This document shows positions 17,358 through 24,419 of a stretch of 40,814 bases of DNA, piece after piece. The position numbers and the translations under genes were made by a program. Origin of the DNA: DATAVB01 sp040414495 (lineage in GTDB: Bacteria; Actinomycetota; Actinomycetes; Mycobacteriales; QHCD01); the NCBI GenBank assembly GCA_040414495.1, contig JBEDUI010000102.1:1-40814 (forward strand), read 5' to 3'. A model generated the notes under the pieces. The model was not told the origin of the DNA. It made no database searches and was given only the letters and a program-made list of their open reading frames with translations. Positions within the stretch are counted from its first letter, which is position 1. Every line of letters starts with the position of its first letter.

Positions 17358-17438
17358 GACGGCGACCTTCCGACAGCGGCGAACAGGCGTGAAAGCGGTC
17401 TCGTTGACTCCGACGACTGTGTTTTGGGGGAACACAAC

Positions 17439-17558
17439 GTGGGAAGGCACACCGCATTCAGCTCGATGACCGCCTAGCTGGAATTCACCCACACTTTTCC
17501 GTGAGTGCCCGTCGACATCGAACGGGTATACGTCGCTGCTGCTGCCCTCACCAGAAGC
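17439..17558 (+). pseudogene. Possible relic of a secreted protein gene start
   Basis: A GTG at 17439 follows a clear GGGGG ribosome site (17426-17430) and encodes VGRHTAFSSMTA before a TAG. Reading on across the stop gives LEFTHTFP. In shifted frames SARRHRTG and then VYVAAAALTRS follow, which together look like the basic and hydrophobic parts of a signal peptide. MGRH- starts are common in actinobacterial secreted cell wall enzymes. I read this as the decayed 5' end of such a gene. The rest is unrecognisable, and the call rests on short stretches. Confidence 0.35.
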
Positions 17559-17875
17559 CGCTGCGTATATTCCATACGGCTAAGCCACCGTATTGTTGCG
17601 GCGCCGACTACCGATGTTGCATCGGCGTTGTCAACGTCAATGCATTATGCCGGTGGTGAAACCGGTAGCTGCGGCAGGGAGATCAGCCCGAGTCCATTCA
17701 GCAGGACGAGGACAGTGTCGAGCAAACCGCCAGTAGGAAGCTGTGGCACGATGAGACCCTTTCATCAGTGGGGTGCAGCTTTCTGCGACCCGCTGTGCCA
17801 ACGCTTTGTGGTCGACCGAAGGCGTTGCGTGACCAAATGTAGCTTCCGAATCGTACCTGCACCAGTGGATAATTC

Positions 17876-17924
17876 GGACAAATACCTATGGTTTTGTCCT
17901 CAGTGGACTGATATTTGTCCACTG
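17876..17924. repeat. Two adjacent small hairpins rich in GTCCA/TGGAC
   Basis: Arms GGACAAA/TTTGTCC (17876-17882, 17893-17899) and CAGTGGAC/GTCCACTG (17901-17908, 17917-17924) form two back-to-back stems in an AT-richer stretch. Further TGGA/TGGAC copies lie just outside (17863-17870 and 17933-17942). No gene is visible in 17560-18110 apart from these. Confidence 0.55.
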
Positions 17925-18110
17925 TAGAATCCAATGTGGACTAACGGTGCCGGCAATTCGGCGATAACGAAGTGAGTGGCGTGATGAAATTGGCCGGAGT
18001 TGGCCACCATTAAAGAAACGTGTGCGACGCTCGGGTTTTCCTACCTCGTACTCAATGCGGCTTGAACGGATTGGGCCCGTGCCGTTCGACGTCATCGGAA
18101 AGTGCGTTGG

Positions 18111-18176
18111 TGCAGCGAACGTGACAGGAGGGTGGCGGTGGAGGCCTTGGGCGACGCTGGTGTCACGTTCGCTGCA
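18111..18176. repeat. REPIN-like hairpin, copy 1
   Basis: Perfect 16-base arms TGCAGCGAACGTGACA (18111-18126) and its complement (18161-18176) enclose a 34-base GC-rich loop. The same arms and the same loop length recur at 18459-18524 with a different loop sequence. Confidence 0.85.
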
Positions 18177-18255
18177 ATATTGCGCTCGACGAACGAACCG
18201 GGTGTTATATCGCGAGCACTCGCGCCCAGTGGCGTTACTAGGAGCCGCCGGCTGG

Positions 18256-18386
18256 GTCGGGCCGGCCGGGTCGGGCCGGCCGGGTCGGAGCCGGCCGGGT
18301 CGGAGCCGGCCTCGTCGGAGCCGGCCTCGTCGGAGCCGCCTCGTCGGAGCCGCCTCGTCGCGGCCGGCCTCGTCGCGGCCGGCTGC
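18256..18386. repeat. GC-rich minisatellite, nine 14-15 base units
   Basis: Nine head-to-tail units beginning GTCG have lengths 14,14,15,15,15,14,14,15,15. Neighbouring units tend to be identical or near-identical pairs: two GTCGGGCCGGCCGG, one GTCGGAGCCGGCCGG, two GTCGGAGCCGGCCTC, two GTCGGAGCCGCCTC, then two GTCGCGGCCGGC-units. The mixed lengths break any reading frame, so this is not coding. Confidence 0.85.
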
Positions 18387-18458
18387 GATAGTGCGGGGCC
18401 GCTCGTGCCAGCGGGCCGCAGCACCGTATTCGCTGTCCGTACCTGGCAGGCCTATTAC

Positions 18459-18524
18459 TGCAGCGAACGTGACACCAGGGCGGTTTAGTTGGTCAATAAC
18501 CACTCTGTTGTCACGTTCGCTGCA
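18459..18524. repeat. REPIN-like hairpin, copy 2
   Basis: The same 16-base arms as copy 1 (18459-18474 and 18509-18524) enclose another 34-base loop of unrelated, AT-richer sequence. Both copies have the same 66-base length, and their starts are 348 bases apart with the minisatellite between them. Confidence 0.85.
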
Positions 18525-18559
18525 CATAGGTCGGGCCGGCCCCGCAACCCCGGGACGGG

Positions 18560-18598
18560 CACATTAAGCCGGCACATTAAGTCGGCACATTAAGTCGG
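18560..18598. repeat. Three 13-base direct repeats at the helR 3' end
   Basis: CACATTAAGCCGG followed by two copies of CACATTAAGTCGG run head to tail and end 6 bases before the helR stop codon. Confidence 0.85.
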
Positions 18599-18604
18599 CC
18601 CAGC

Positions 18605-20743
18605 TCAGATGCCGAGCCAGACCTCCTTGGGCAGCGTGCCCACGGTGACCAGCCGCTGGGTGGCCCGGGTCAGCGCGACGTAAAGAATGCGCGGACCCAT
18701 TGTCGATTCGGCGCTGATCTCACCCGGCTCGACCACGACGACGCCGTCGTACTCCATACCCTTGCTGTCCAACGGCGTGACCAGGCTGACCCGCTCATCA
18801 TCCGGCAGCGCACCGCGCAAGCCCGCGTGCCGAGCCTCGCCAGCGACAACGCCAACCGTGCCCTCGACCGCATCCAACAGCGAAACAACCGCCGCGCTGA
18901 CCGACGAACCCAGCGAATTGTCCGCGACCACCACGTGTTCGGGCTCGATTCCCGTGCTACGTACGGCTTTCGGGATATCCGCGTCCGGGGTGACGGTACG
19001 AATGAACGCGCCGGCGAAATCGAAGATCTCGGCCGAGTTCCGGTAATTGGTGGTGAGCCGGTAGGTGCGCCGCGGCCCATTCCCGAGCGCCGACTCCATT
19101 GCCGTACGGGCCTCGGCCGGGTCGGGCCAGGAGCTCTGTGCCGCATCGCCGACCACGGTCCAGCTGGCGTTCTGACCGCGCCGGCCGATCATCCGCCACT
19201 GCATGGGGGACAGGTCCTGCGCCTCGTCGACCAGAACGTGCGCGTACTCGTCGTAGTCCGCCGGCCGTTCGAACCGCTCGCGGGTGCCGTATTCGCGCTC
19301 GACCGCGGTCGTGAGCTCCTGGACGTCGCCCTCGTCCGCGCTCGGTACGGGCGCGCTCACCCGCGGCACCCCCAGAATTGCCCGCAACTCATCCAGCAGC
19401 GCCACATCCTCGACCGACCAGTCCGCCGCGCCGGACCACGACTGGCTGAGCAGGTCGGTTTCCTTCTCGGTCAGTACGCCCTGGGCGTGCCGGGTCAGCC
19501 GGGCCGGGTCGTCGCGCAGCCAGCCGAGCACGTCCGAGGGCAGCAGGGTCGGCCACCACGCCCGGACGAATTCGCGGAACTCGCCCCGCTCGCGCAGGTC
19601 GGCCTCGAACTCCTCCCGCTCCATCGTGGTCGCACCGTCCGAGCTGAACTGCCGCCACAACGCGGCCAGCATCGAACGCACCGCGCCGGCCCGGGCGTGG
19701 TTGCGTCGCGCTCCGCGCCCCAACAGCCGGGTCCGGATCTTGCCCAGCTCACGCGCGTCCAGGCGCAACACCCGGCCGGCCACGAAAAGCCGGAACTCCT
19801 CCGCCGCGCCCGGCGGGTGATCCCGGGCCACCCGCTGCAGCACGGTCCGGATCCGCAGCGACCCCTTCACGGCGGCAACCGCGGCCGGATCGCGGCGGGT
19901 GGCATCGATGTCATCGATGACCTCGCCCAAGGAGCGCAGCGTCACCGACTGCTCGCCGAGCGAGGGCAGCACGCGCTCGATGTAGTGCATGAACGCCGCC
20001 GACGGTCCGATCACCAGCACGCCGCGGCTCTCGAACCGCCGCCGGTCCGAGTACAGCAGGTACGCCGCCCGGTGCAGCGCCACCACGGTCTTGCCGGTAC
20101 CGGGGCCGCCGGTGATGAGCGTCGCGCCGGTGCCCGGGCCGCGGATCGCCTCGTCCTGTTCGTGTTGGATCGTCGCGACGATGTCGCGCATAGTCCGGCC
20201 GCGGGCCTGGCTCACCGCGCTCAGCAGCGCGCCGTCGCCGATCAGCGTCAGTCCCGTGTCATCGGCCGTTGGATCGAGTAGGTCGTCCTCGACCCCGATG
20301 ACCTTTTCGCCCAGGCTGCGCAGCACCCGGCGGCGAACGACGCCGAGCGGATCGACCGGGGTCGCCCGGTAGAAGACCGAAGCGGCCGGCGCCCGCCAGT
20401 CGATCACCAGCGAGTTGTAGTCGTCGTCCCAGACCCCGAGTCGTCCGATGTAGTCGGTTTCTCCGGTGTTGCGGTCGATGCGCCCGAAAACCAGGCCGGA
20501 GTGCTCGGCGTTGATCCGGGCCAGCCGCTGCTGGGCGTGATTGACGAGGGCGTCGCGCTCGACGAACCGGTGGTAGTGGTCGCGCTTGACGCCGTCGGCG
20601 TCGTCGATCCGGGCCCGCGCGTGACCTTCCGCGGCGATGGCGCGGGCCGATTCGGCCATCGCTTCCACCGCTTCATAAACCCGGTCGACGTACTCCTGTT
20701 CGCGCGCGATTTCCGACTCGACAGTCGAGGATGGGGCTGTCAT
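18605..20743 (-). CDS. helR: HelD/HelR-like RNA polymerase recycling helicase
   Basis: The 712-residue superfamily 1 ATPase starts at ATG 20743 behind GGAG. It begins with a charged helical stretch (EIAREQEYVDRVYEAVEAM) as in the coiled-coil arm of HelD, then YIGRLGVWDDDYNSLVIDWR. Walker A is GGPGTGKTVVALHRAA near 210, Walker B is VLVDEAQDLSPMQWR, and RLTTNYRNSAEIF is a UvrD-like motif. The C-terminus has LVTPLDSKGMEYDGVVVVEP and LYVALTRATQRL. HelD proteins displace RNA polymerase from stalled complexes. The actinobacterial HelR subgroup also dislodges rifamycins and confers tolerance. Assignment to HelR rather than another HelD class is inferred from length and N-terminus. Confidence 0.88.
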   Translation of the reverse strand: MTAPSSTVESEIAREQEYVDRVYEAVEAMAESARAIAAEGHARARIDDADGVKRDHYHRFVERDALVNHAQQRLARINAEHSGLVFGRIDRNTGETDYIGRLGVWDDDYNSLVIDWRAPAASVFYRATPVDPLGVVRRRVLRSLGEKVIGVEDDLLDPTADDTGLTLIGDGALLSAVSQARGRTMRDIVATIQHEQDEAIRGPGTGATLITGGPGTGKTVVALHRAAYLLYSDRRRFESRGVLVIGPSAAFMHYIERVLPSLGEQSVTLRSLGEVIDDIDATRRDPAAVAAVKGSLRIRTVLQRVARDHPPGAAEEFRLFVAGRVLRLDARELGKIRTRLLGRGARRNHARAGAVRSMLAALWRQFSSDGATTMEREEFEADLRERGEFREFVRAWWPTLLPSDVLGWLRDDPARLTRHAQGVLTEKETDLLSQSWSGAADWSVEDVALLDELRAILGVPRVSAPVPSADEGDVQELTTAVEREYGTRERFERPADYDEYAHVLVDEAQDLSPMQWRMIGRRGQNASWTVVGDAAQSSWPDPAEARTAMESALGNGPRRTYRLTTNYRNSAEIFDFAGAFIRTVTPDADIPKAVRSTGIEPEHVVVADNSLGSSVSAAVVSLLDAVEGTVGVVAGEARHAGLRGALPDDERVSLVTPLDSKGMEYDGVVVVEPGEISAESTMGPRILYVALTRATQRLVTVGTLPKEVWLGI

Positions 20744-20768
20744 CACACTCCATAGACCATGGGCGAGA

Positions 20769-20807
20769 ACTTGATGAGTGTGCGGAGTACCGCGGGCAAG
20801 ATCAAGT
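20769..20807. promoter_or_regulatory. Near-symmetrical palindrome upstream of helR (candidate operator)
   Basis: Outer arms ACTTGAT/ATCAAGT (20769-20775, 20801-20807) and inner arms GCGG/CCGC (20782-20785, 20790-20793) share nearly the same centre, 26 bases upstream of the helR ATG. On the minus strand TTGATC followed after 17 bases by CACACT could be a weak promoter overlapping it. It may be a regulator site or leader hairpin for helR. Confidence 0.45.
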
Positions 20808-20953
20808 CTTGTTCTCGTCCCGAACAGCTGATTAATTGGATACAGGACGGAACCACATGGCGCACCGGTGTGTTTCCTGTTCTGTTTGTGGTGCCTTCTG
20901 GTCTGCGGCACGCGGATCGGGGACGGTACCGGACATCGCAGACGGGCGCGCAA

Positions 20954-20959
20954 TACCCT
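20954..20959 (+). promoter_or_regulatory. -10 element of a probable leaderless rsmD promoter
   Basis: TACCCT fits TANNNT and ends 6 bases before the GTG at 20966, the same spacing as at ddl. There is no ribosome binding site. No good -35 is seen. Confidence 0.45.
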
Positions 20960-20965
20960 TGTGCG

Positions 20966-21526
20966 GTGACGCGCATCGTCGGCGGTGATCTGGGTGGTCG
21001 GGTGCTGCTCGTTCCACCGGGCCGGGGGACCAGACCGACCTCTGAGCGGGCGCGCGAGGGACTGTTCAACACCCTGGCCGGCTTGGTCGATCTACGTGGT
21101 GCCGCCTTTCTCGATCTTTACGCCGGTTCCGGCGCGGTCGGTCTTGAAGCGGCCTCCCGGGGCGCCGCCCGCGTGCTGCTGGTTGAAACCGATCAAAAGG
21201 CAGCCGCCACGATCAAGCGCAACGCGTCCGGCCTGGCCGCGACCGCGGCCCGGGTCATGATCGCCCAAGCCGAACGGGTCGCGGCCGCCCCGCCGGTCGA
21301 TGGCCCCTACGATGTCGTCTTCGCCGACCCGCCCTACCGGGAGACCGATGAACGGCTCGACGCGTTGCTGGCCGACCTGGCGGAAAACGGCTGGTTGAGC
21401 GCCGATGCCGTGCTTGTGGTGGAGCGGGACCGGCGCAGCCGCGAACCGGAATGGCCGCCGGGCGTGCGTACTCTGAAGTCTCGCGATTACGGAGAGGCAA
21501 CCCTTTGGTACGGTCGCCGATCATGA
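20966..21526 (+). CDS. rsmD: 16S rRNA (guanine(966)-N(2))-methyltransferase RsmD
   Basis: RsmD methylates G966 of 16S rRNA. From GTG 20966 the product is 186 residues and begins VTRIVGGDLGGRVL, the conserved family N-terminus. It has TRPTSERAREGLFNTL, the AdoMet-binding FLDLYAGSGAVGLEA and the catalytic DPPY motif (FADPPYRE). An open frame continues upstream to 20759 but is not family-like. The TGA overlaps the coaD ATG (ATGA), so the two are coupled, an arrangement common across bacteria. Confidence 0.95.
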   Translation: MTRIVGGDLGGRVLLVPPGRGTRPTSERAREGLFNTLAGLVDLRGAAFLDLYAGSGAVGLEAASRGAARVLLVETDQKAAATIKRNASGLAATAARVMIAQAERVAAAPPVDGPYDVVFADPPYRETDERLDALLADLAENGWLSADAVLVVERDRRSREPEWPPGVRTLKSRDYGEATLWYGRRS

Positions 21527-22011
21527 GACGCGCGGTATGTCCAGGGTCATACGACCCGGTGACGAATGGTCACCTGGACATCATCAGGCGCGCCAGCCGA
21601 CTTTATGACGACTTGCGCGTGGTAGTCGGCCAGAACCAGAGCAAATCACGACTGTTCACAGTGGACGAACGGTTGGCGATGCTACGTGAGGCGACGTCCG
21701 ATCTGGACAACGTACGGGTCGAGTCCTTCCAGGGCCTGCTCGTCGATTACTGCCGTACACAAGCGATTCCGGTGATCGTGAAGGGCCTGCGTGCCGTCAG
21801 TGACTTTGAGTACGAACTGCAGATGGCCCAGATGAACGATCAGCTCGCCGGCGTCGAGACCGTGTTCCTGGCGACAAACAACCGGCACAGCTTCCTGTCG
21901 TCCAGCTTGGTGAAGGACGTCGCCTCCAGCGGAGGCGACGTCGGTGCGCTCGTGCCGGCGAGCGTGGCCAGCCGACTGGCGGCTCGATTTCTGAACGCAG
22001 CTAGGGAGTAG
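21523..22011 (+). CDS. coaD: Phosphopantetheine adenylyltransferase
   Basis: CoaD adenylylates 4'-phosphopantetheine in the penultimate step of coenzyme A synthesis. The 162-residue protein starts at the ATG overlapping the rsmD stop. It has the nucleotidyl transferase signature GSYDPVTNGHLDII (HxGH type) near residue 8. Further on are VKGLRAVSDFEYELQMAQMN and the C-terminal SFLSSSLVKDVA, the usual ISSTxVK block with Ser for Thr. Length is normal. Confidence 0.97.
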   Translation: MRRAVCPGSYDPVTNGHLDIIRRASRLYDDLRVVVGQNQSKSRLFTVDERLAMLREATSDLDNVRVESFQGLLVDYCRTQAIPVIVKGLRAVSDFEYELQMAQMNDQLAGVETVFLATNNRHSFLSSSLVKDVASSGGDVGALVPASVASRLAARFLNAARE

Positions 22012-22013
22012 AC

Positions 22014-22745
22014 GTGTACCGGGTTTTCGACAGTCTCGATGAGTTGGTGCAGATCGTGGAGACTGCGCGGGGCGTGCCCATGTCCGGGTCCTGCATGGTG
22101 ACCCGGTCCACGACGCTGGACCTGCTCGATGACATCCGGGAAGCGTTCCCGGCCGAGCTGAAGGACGCCGGGGCCGTACTCGCGCAGCGCGACCGGATGC
22201 TGGCCGACGCCCAGGACCGGGCCAACACCATGCTCTCGGAGGCGAAGGCCGAGCACGACCGGCTGATCTCGCTCGCGCACGCCGAGTCCGACCGGACCAT
22301 GGCCGAGGCGACCGCCAAGCACGACCAATTGCGGGCGGCCGCGCAGTCCGAGCATGAGCACCTGGTGGGCGAGGGCCGGGCCGAATACGAGCGGCTGGCC
22401 CTGGCCGGGCAACGCCAGTACGAGCAGTTGGTCAACGACGCCCAGATGGAACACGACCGGCTGTTGATGGCCACCACCATCCATCAGTCCGCCCTGGCCG
22501 CGGCCGACCAGATCCGTTCCGACGCGCTGTCCGAGGCGGCCAAGATCAAGGCCCAGGCCCAGGCCGACTCGGACGAGATGCGCCGCGAGGCGTGGGAGGC
22601 AGCCGAGCGCAAACGAGCCGAGGCGACCGCGTACGTGGACGAGCGGCTGGCCTCGTTGGGCGACCTGATGACCAAGACGCTCAGCTCGGTCGAGAAGGGC
22701 CGGGCCGCGCTGCGGACCGGCGGCGCCCCGGAGCGGCTCGGCTGA
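22014..22745 (+). CDS. DivIVA-like coiled-coil septation protein (SepIVA type)
   Basis: The 243-residue protein starts at GTG 22014, after AGGGAG at 22003-22008. It begins MYRVFDSLDELVQIVETARG and VPMSGSCMVTR, the DivIVA-like N-terminal part. From about residue 55 it is one long alpha-helical coiled coil rich in Ala, Glu, Arg and Gln, and it ends ALRTGGAPERLG. Size and position (after coaD, before the DUF177-rpmF-rnc block) match Rv2927c of M. tuberculosis. The M. smegmatis orthologue SepIVA is needed for septation and polar envelope work. The equivalence is inferred from length, structure and synteny. Confidence 0.8.
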   Translation: MYRVFDSLDELVQIVETARGVPMSGSCMVTRSTTLDLLDDIREAFPAELKDAGAVLAQRDRMLADAQDRANTMLSEAKAEHDRLISLAHAESDRTMAEATAKHDQLRAAAQSEHEHLVGEGRAEYERLALAGQRQYEQLVNDAQMEHDRLLMATTIHQSALAAADQIRSDALSEAAKIKAQAQADSDEMRREAWEAAERKRAEATAYVDERLASLGDLMTKTLSSVEKGRAALRTGGAPERLG

Positions 22746-22809
22746 GCCGCGGCGGTTGTCCACACTCGACTGTCGCAATTGGTCGGGCACAACGCGCGGC
22801 GAATCGACG

Positions 22810-22839
22810 TTGGACAACCGGGTCAGGTACCCTTACCCG
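22810..22839 (+). promoter_or_regulatory. Candidate promoter for the DUF177-rpmF-rnc operon
   Basis: TTGGAC at 22810-22815 and TACCCG at 22834-22839 are 18 bases apart in the 119-base gap after the SepIVA-like gene. A TACCCT at 22828 is an alternative -10. Both fit loosely. Confidence 0.35.
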
Positions 22840-22864
22840 TCGGTCTCGTCACTTCTGGTTTGGT

Positions 22865-23482
22865 ATGCGCGAAAACAAGACAACGCAGCTGCGTCTCGAC
22901 CCTCGACGCCCGCTCGTGCTCGACACCCGCGAGCTCGGCCGGCGCCCCGGGTCAATGCTTCCGTTGGGGCGTACGGTGCCCGCGCCCGCCGCGCTGGAAG
23001 TGGAGTCGATCGGAGTCGGCGAGGGTTCGCCGCTCACACTGGACCTGCGACTGGAGTCGGTTGTCGAGGGCGTTTACGTCTCCGGCACCATCACCGCGCA
23101 GGCGAGTGGGGAGTGCGTGCGCTGCCTGGCGCCGGTCAGCGTTGAGGTGGTGACCCGGATCGACGAGCTGTTCGCCTACCCGGACAGCACGTCGGCTGAG
23201 ACCACGGAGGAAGATGAGGTGCGCCGGATTGAGGGCGACCTGATCGACCTCGAACCGGCGGTACGGGATGCGGTGGTGTTGTCGTTGCCACTGCTTCCGT
23301 TGTGTCGGGACGACTGTCAGGGCTTGTGCGCGACCTGCGGGGAGCGCCTGGATGACCTGCCGGCCGGGCACAGCCACGAAGTGATCGACCCACGGTGGGC
23401 CGCTCTGGCCGAGCGGTTCGCCACCGAAGAGCCGAATGATCCGCCGGCTGGTGCCGGCGGGCGTAACAGTCAGGAGAGCTAG
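22865..23482 (+). CDS. DUF177 (YceD) family protein
   Basis: From ATG 22865 the product is 205 residues. DUF177 proteins are encoded just upstream of rpmF in most bacteria and are linked to 23S rRNA accumulation and ribosome assembly. Family features seen are PLVLDTRELGRRPGSM near the start, VSGTITAQASGECVRCLAPV with the CxxC pair, DELFAYPD, and the C-terminal CRDDCQGLCATCGERLDD with four Cys likely to bind metal. The long in-frame extension upstream (to 22592) overlaps the previous gene and is not family-like. No Shine-Dalgarno precedes the ATG. Confidence 0.88.
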   Translation: MRENKTTQLRLDPRRPLVLDTRELGRRPGSMLPLGRTVPAPAALEVESIGVGEGSPLTLDLRLESVVEGVYVSGTITAQASGECVRCLAPVSVEVVTRIDELFAYPDSTSAETTEEDEVRRIEGDLIDLEPAVRDAVVLSLPLLPLCRDDCQGLCATCGERLDDLPAGHSHEVIDPRWAALAERFATEEPNDPPAGAGGRNSQES

Positions 23483-23484
23483 CA

Positions 23485-23661
23485 GTGGCCGTTCCCAAGC
23501 GGAGGAAGTCGCGGGCGAACACGCACGCCCGTCGCTCGCAATGGAAGACCACGGCACCCACGTTGGTGACGTGCAGCAACCGTGCCTGCGGCCAGCCGAC
23601 TCTCCCACACCGTGCGTGTCCTACCTGCGGGCAATACGCCGGCAGGGTCGTCACGGCCTGA
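23485..23661 (+). CDS. rpmF: 50S ribosomal protein L32
   Basis: The short gene has 58 codons starting at GTG 23485, two bases after DUF177, with AGGAG at 23472-23476. It begins MAVPKRRKSRANTHARRSQW, the invariant L32 N-terminus. It carries two Cys pairs (CSNRAC near 30-35 and CPTC near 45-48) that would bind zinc, and ends GQYAGRVVTA. Position between DUF177 and rnc is the standard order. Confidence 0.97.
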   Translation: MAVPKRRKSRANTHARRSQWKTTAPTLVTCSNRACGQPTLPHRACPTCGQYAGRVVTA

Positions 23662-23672
23662 CCCGCGGGCCT

Positions 23673-24407
23673 ATGGCCAGTAGAGCGGACGGGCCGGCCA
23701 ATAGCACGGCCGACCTGGAGAAGGCACTGGGCGTCACCGTCGACGCCGGGCTGCTGGAGCGCGCGCTGACGCACCGCTCCTTCGCCTACGAGAACGGTGG
23801 CCTGCCGCATAACGAGCGGCTGGAATTCCTCGGCGACGCGGTTCTCGGACTGGTCGTTACCGACGCGCTGTATCGGGATCATCCCGACCTGCCCGAGGGA
23901 CAGCTGGCGAAGCTGCGGGCTTCCGTGGTCAACATGCGGGCGTTGGCTTCGGTGGCACGCAGCTTGGGTCCGGGCGGACTGGGCGCGCACCTGCGCCTGG
24001 GCCGGGGCGAGGAGACGACCGGCGGCCGGGACAAGGCGAGCATTCTGGCCGACGCACTGGAAGCTGTGCTCGGCGCGATTCACCTCGACCAGGGCCCGGA
24101 GGCCGCGGCCGGCGTGGTGCACCGCCTGTTCGACCCGTTGATGGCCGATGCGGCCCGGCGTGGCGCCGGTCTGGACTGGAAGACCAGCCTGCAGGAGCTG
24201 TCGGCGTCGATGGATCTGGGCGCACCCGACTACGTCATCGCCGAGACCGGTCCGGATCACCAGAAGGCGTTCACCGCGATCGCCCGGGTGCATGGCGAAG
24301 CGTTGGGCGAGGGCGCCGGCTCGAGCAAGAAAGAGGCCGAGCAGAAGGCGGCCGAGCGGGCCTGGAACACGTTGAGCCAGCGCGCCGAGCAGCGCAGCAA
24401 CAGCTGA
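23673..24407 (+). CDS. rnc: Ribonuclease III
   Basis: RNase III cleaves double-stranded RNA in rRNA precursors and some mRNAs. Starting at ATG 23673, 11 bases after rpmF, the 244-residue protein has the signature NERLEFLGD at 47-55. The second acidic cluster is KASILADALEAVLGAI, with conserved Asp and Glu. A C-terminal double-stranded RNA binding domain (about 167-236) carries AFTAIARVHGEALGEG and SSKKEAEQKAAERA. The upstream in-frame extension overlaps rpmF and is rejected. Confidence 0.97.
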   Translation: MASRADGPANSTADLEKALGVTVDAGLLERALTHRSFAYENGGLPHNERLEFLGDAVLGLVVTDALYRDHPDLPEGQLAKLRASVVNMRALASVARSLGPGGLGAHLRLGRGEETTGGRDKASILADALEAVLGAIHLDQGPEAAAGVVHRLFDPLMADAARRGAGLDWKTSLQELSASMDLGAPDYVIAETGPDHQKAFTAIARVHGEALGEGAGSSKKEAEQKAAERAWNTLSQRAEQRSNS

Positions 24408-24419
24408 GCCGTACCGGCC

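Noticed and set aside
17317..17438. A confirmed c-di-AMP riboswitch
   Set aside because: Only short stretches resemble the motif and key conserved blocks are missing by eye, so it is left as a question in the findings.
17505..17927. A 140-codon plus-strand open frame
   Set aside because: No family resemblance, irregular composition and no ribosome site. Only its first dozen residues look meaningful, as part of the decayed signal peptide.
18111..18524. CRISPR array
   Set aside because: The repeated units are inverted arms of hairpins, only two copies exist, and the tandem array between them has no unique spacers. No cas genes are present.
17886..18527. A 213-codon minus-strand open frame rich in Arg, Gly and Pro repeats
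   Set aside because: It is generated by translating the GC-rich minisatellite and both hairpins. The repeat units have mixed 14/15-base lengths, so no repeat phase is conserved, and there is no ribosome site or recognisable domain.
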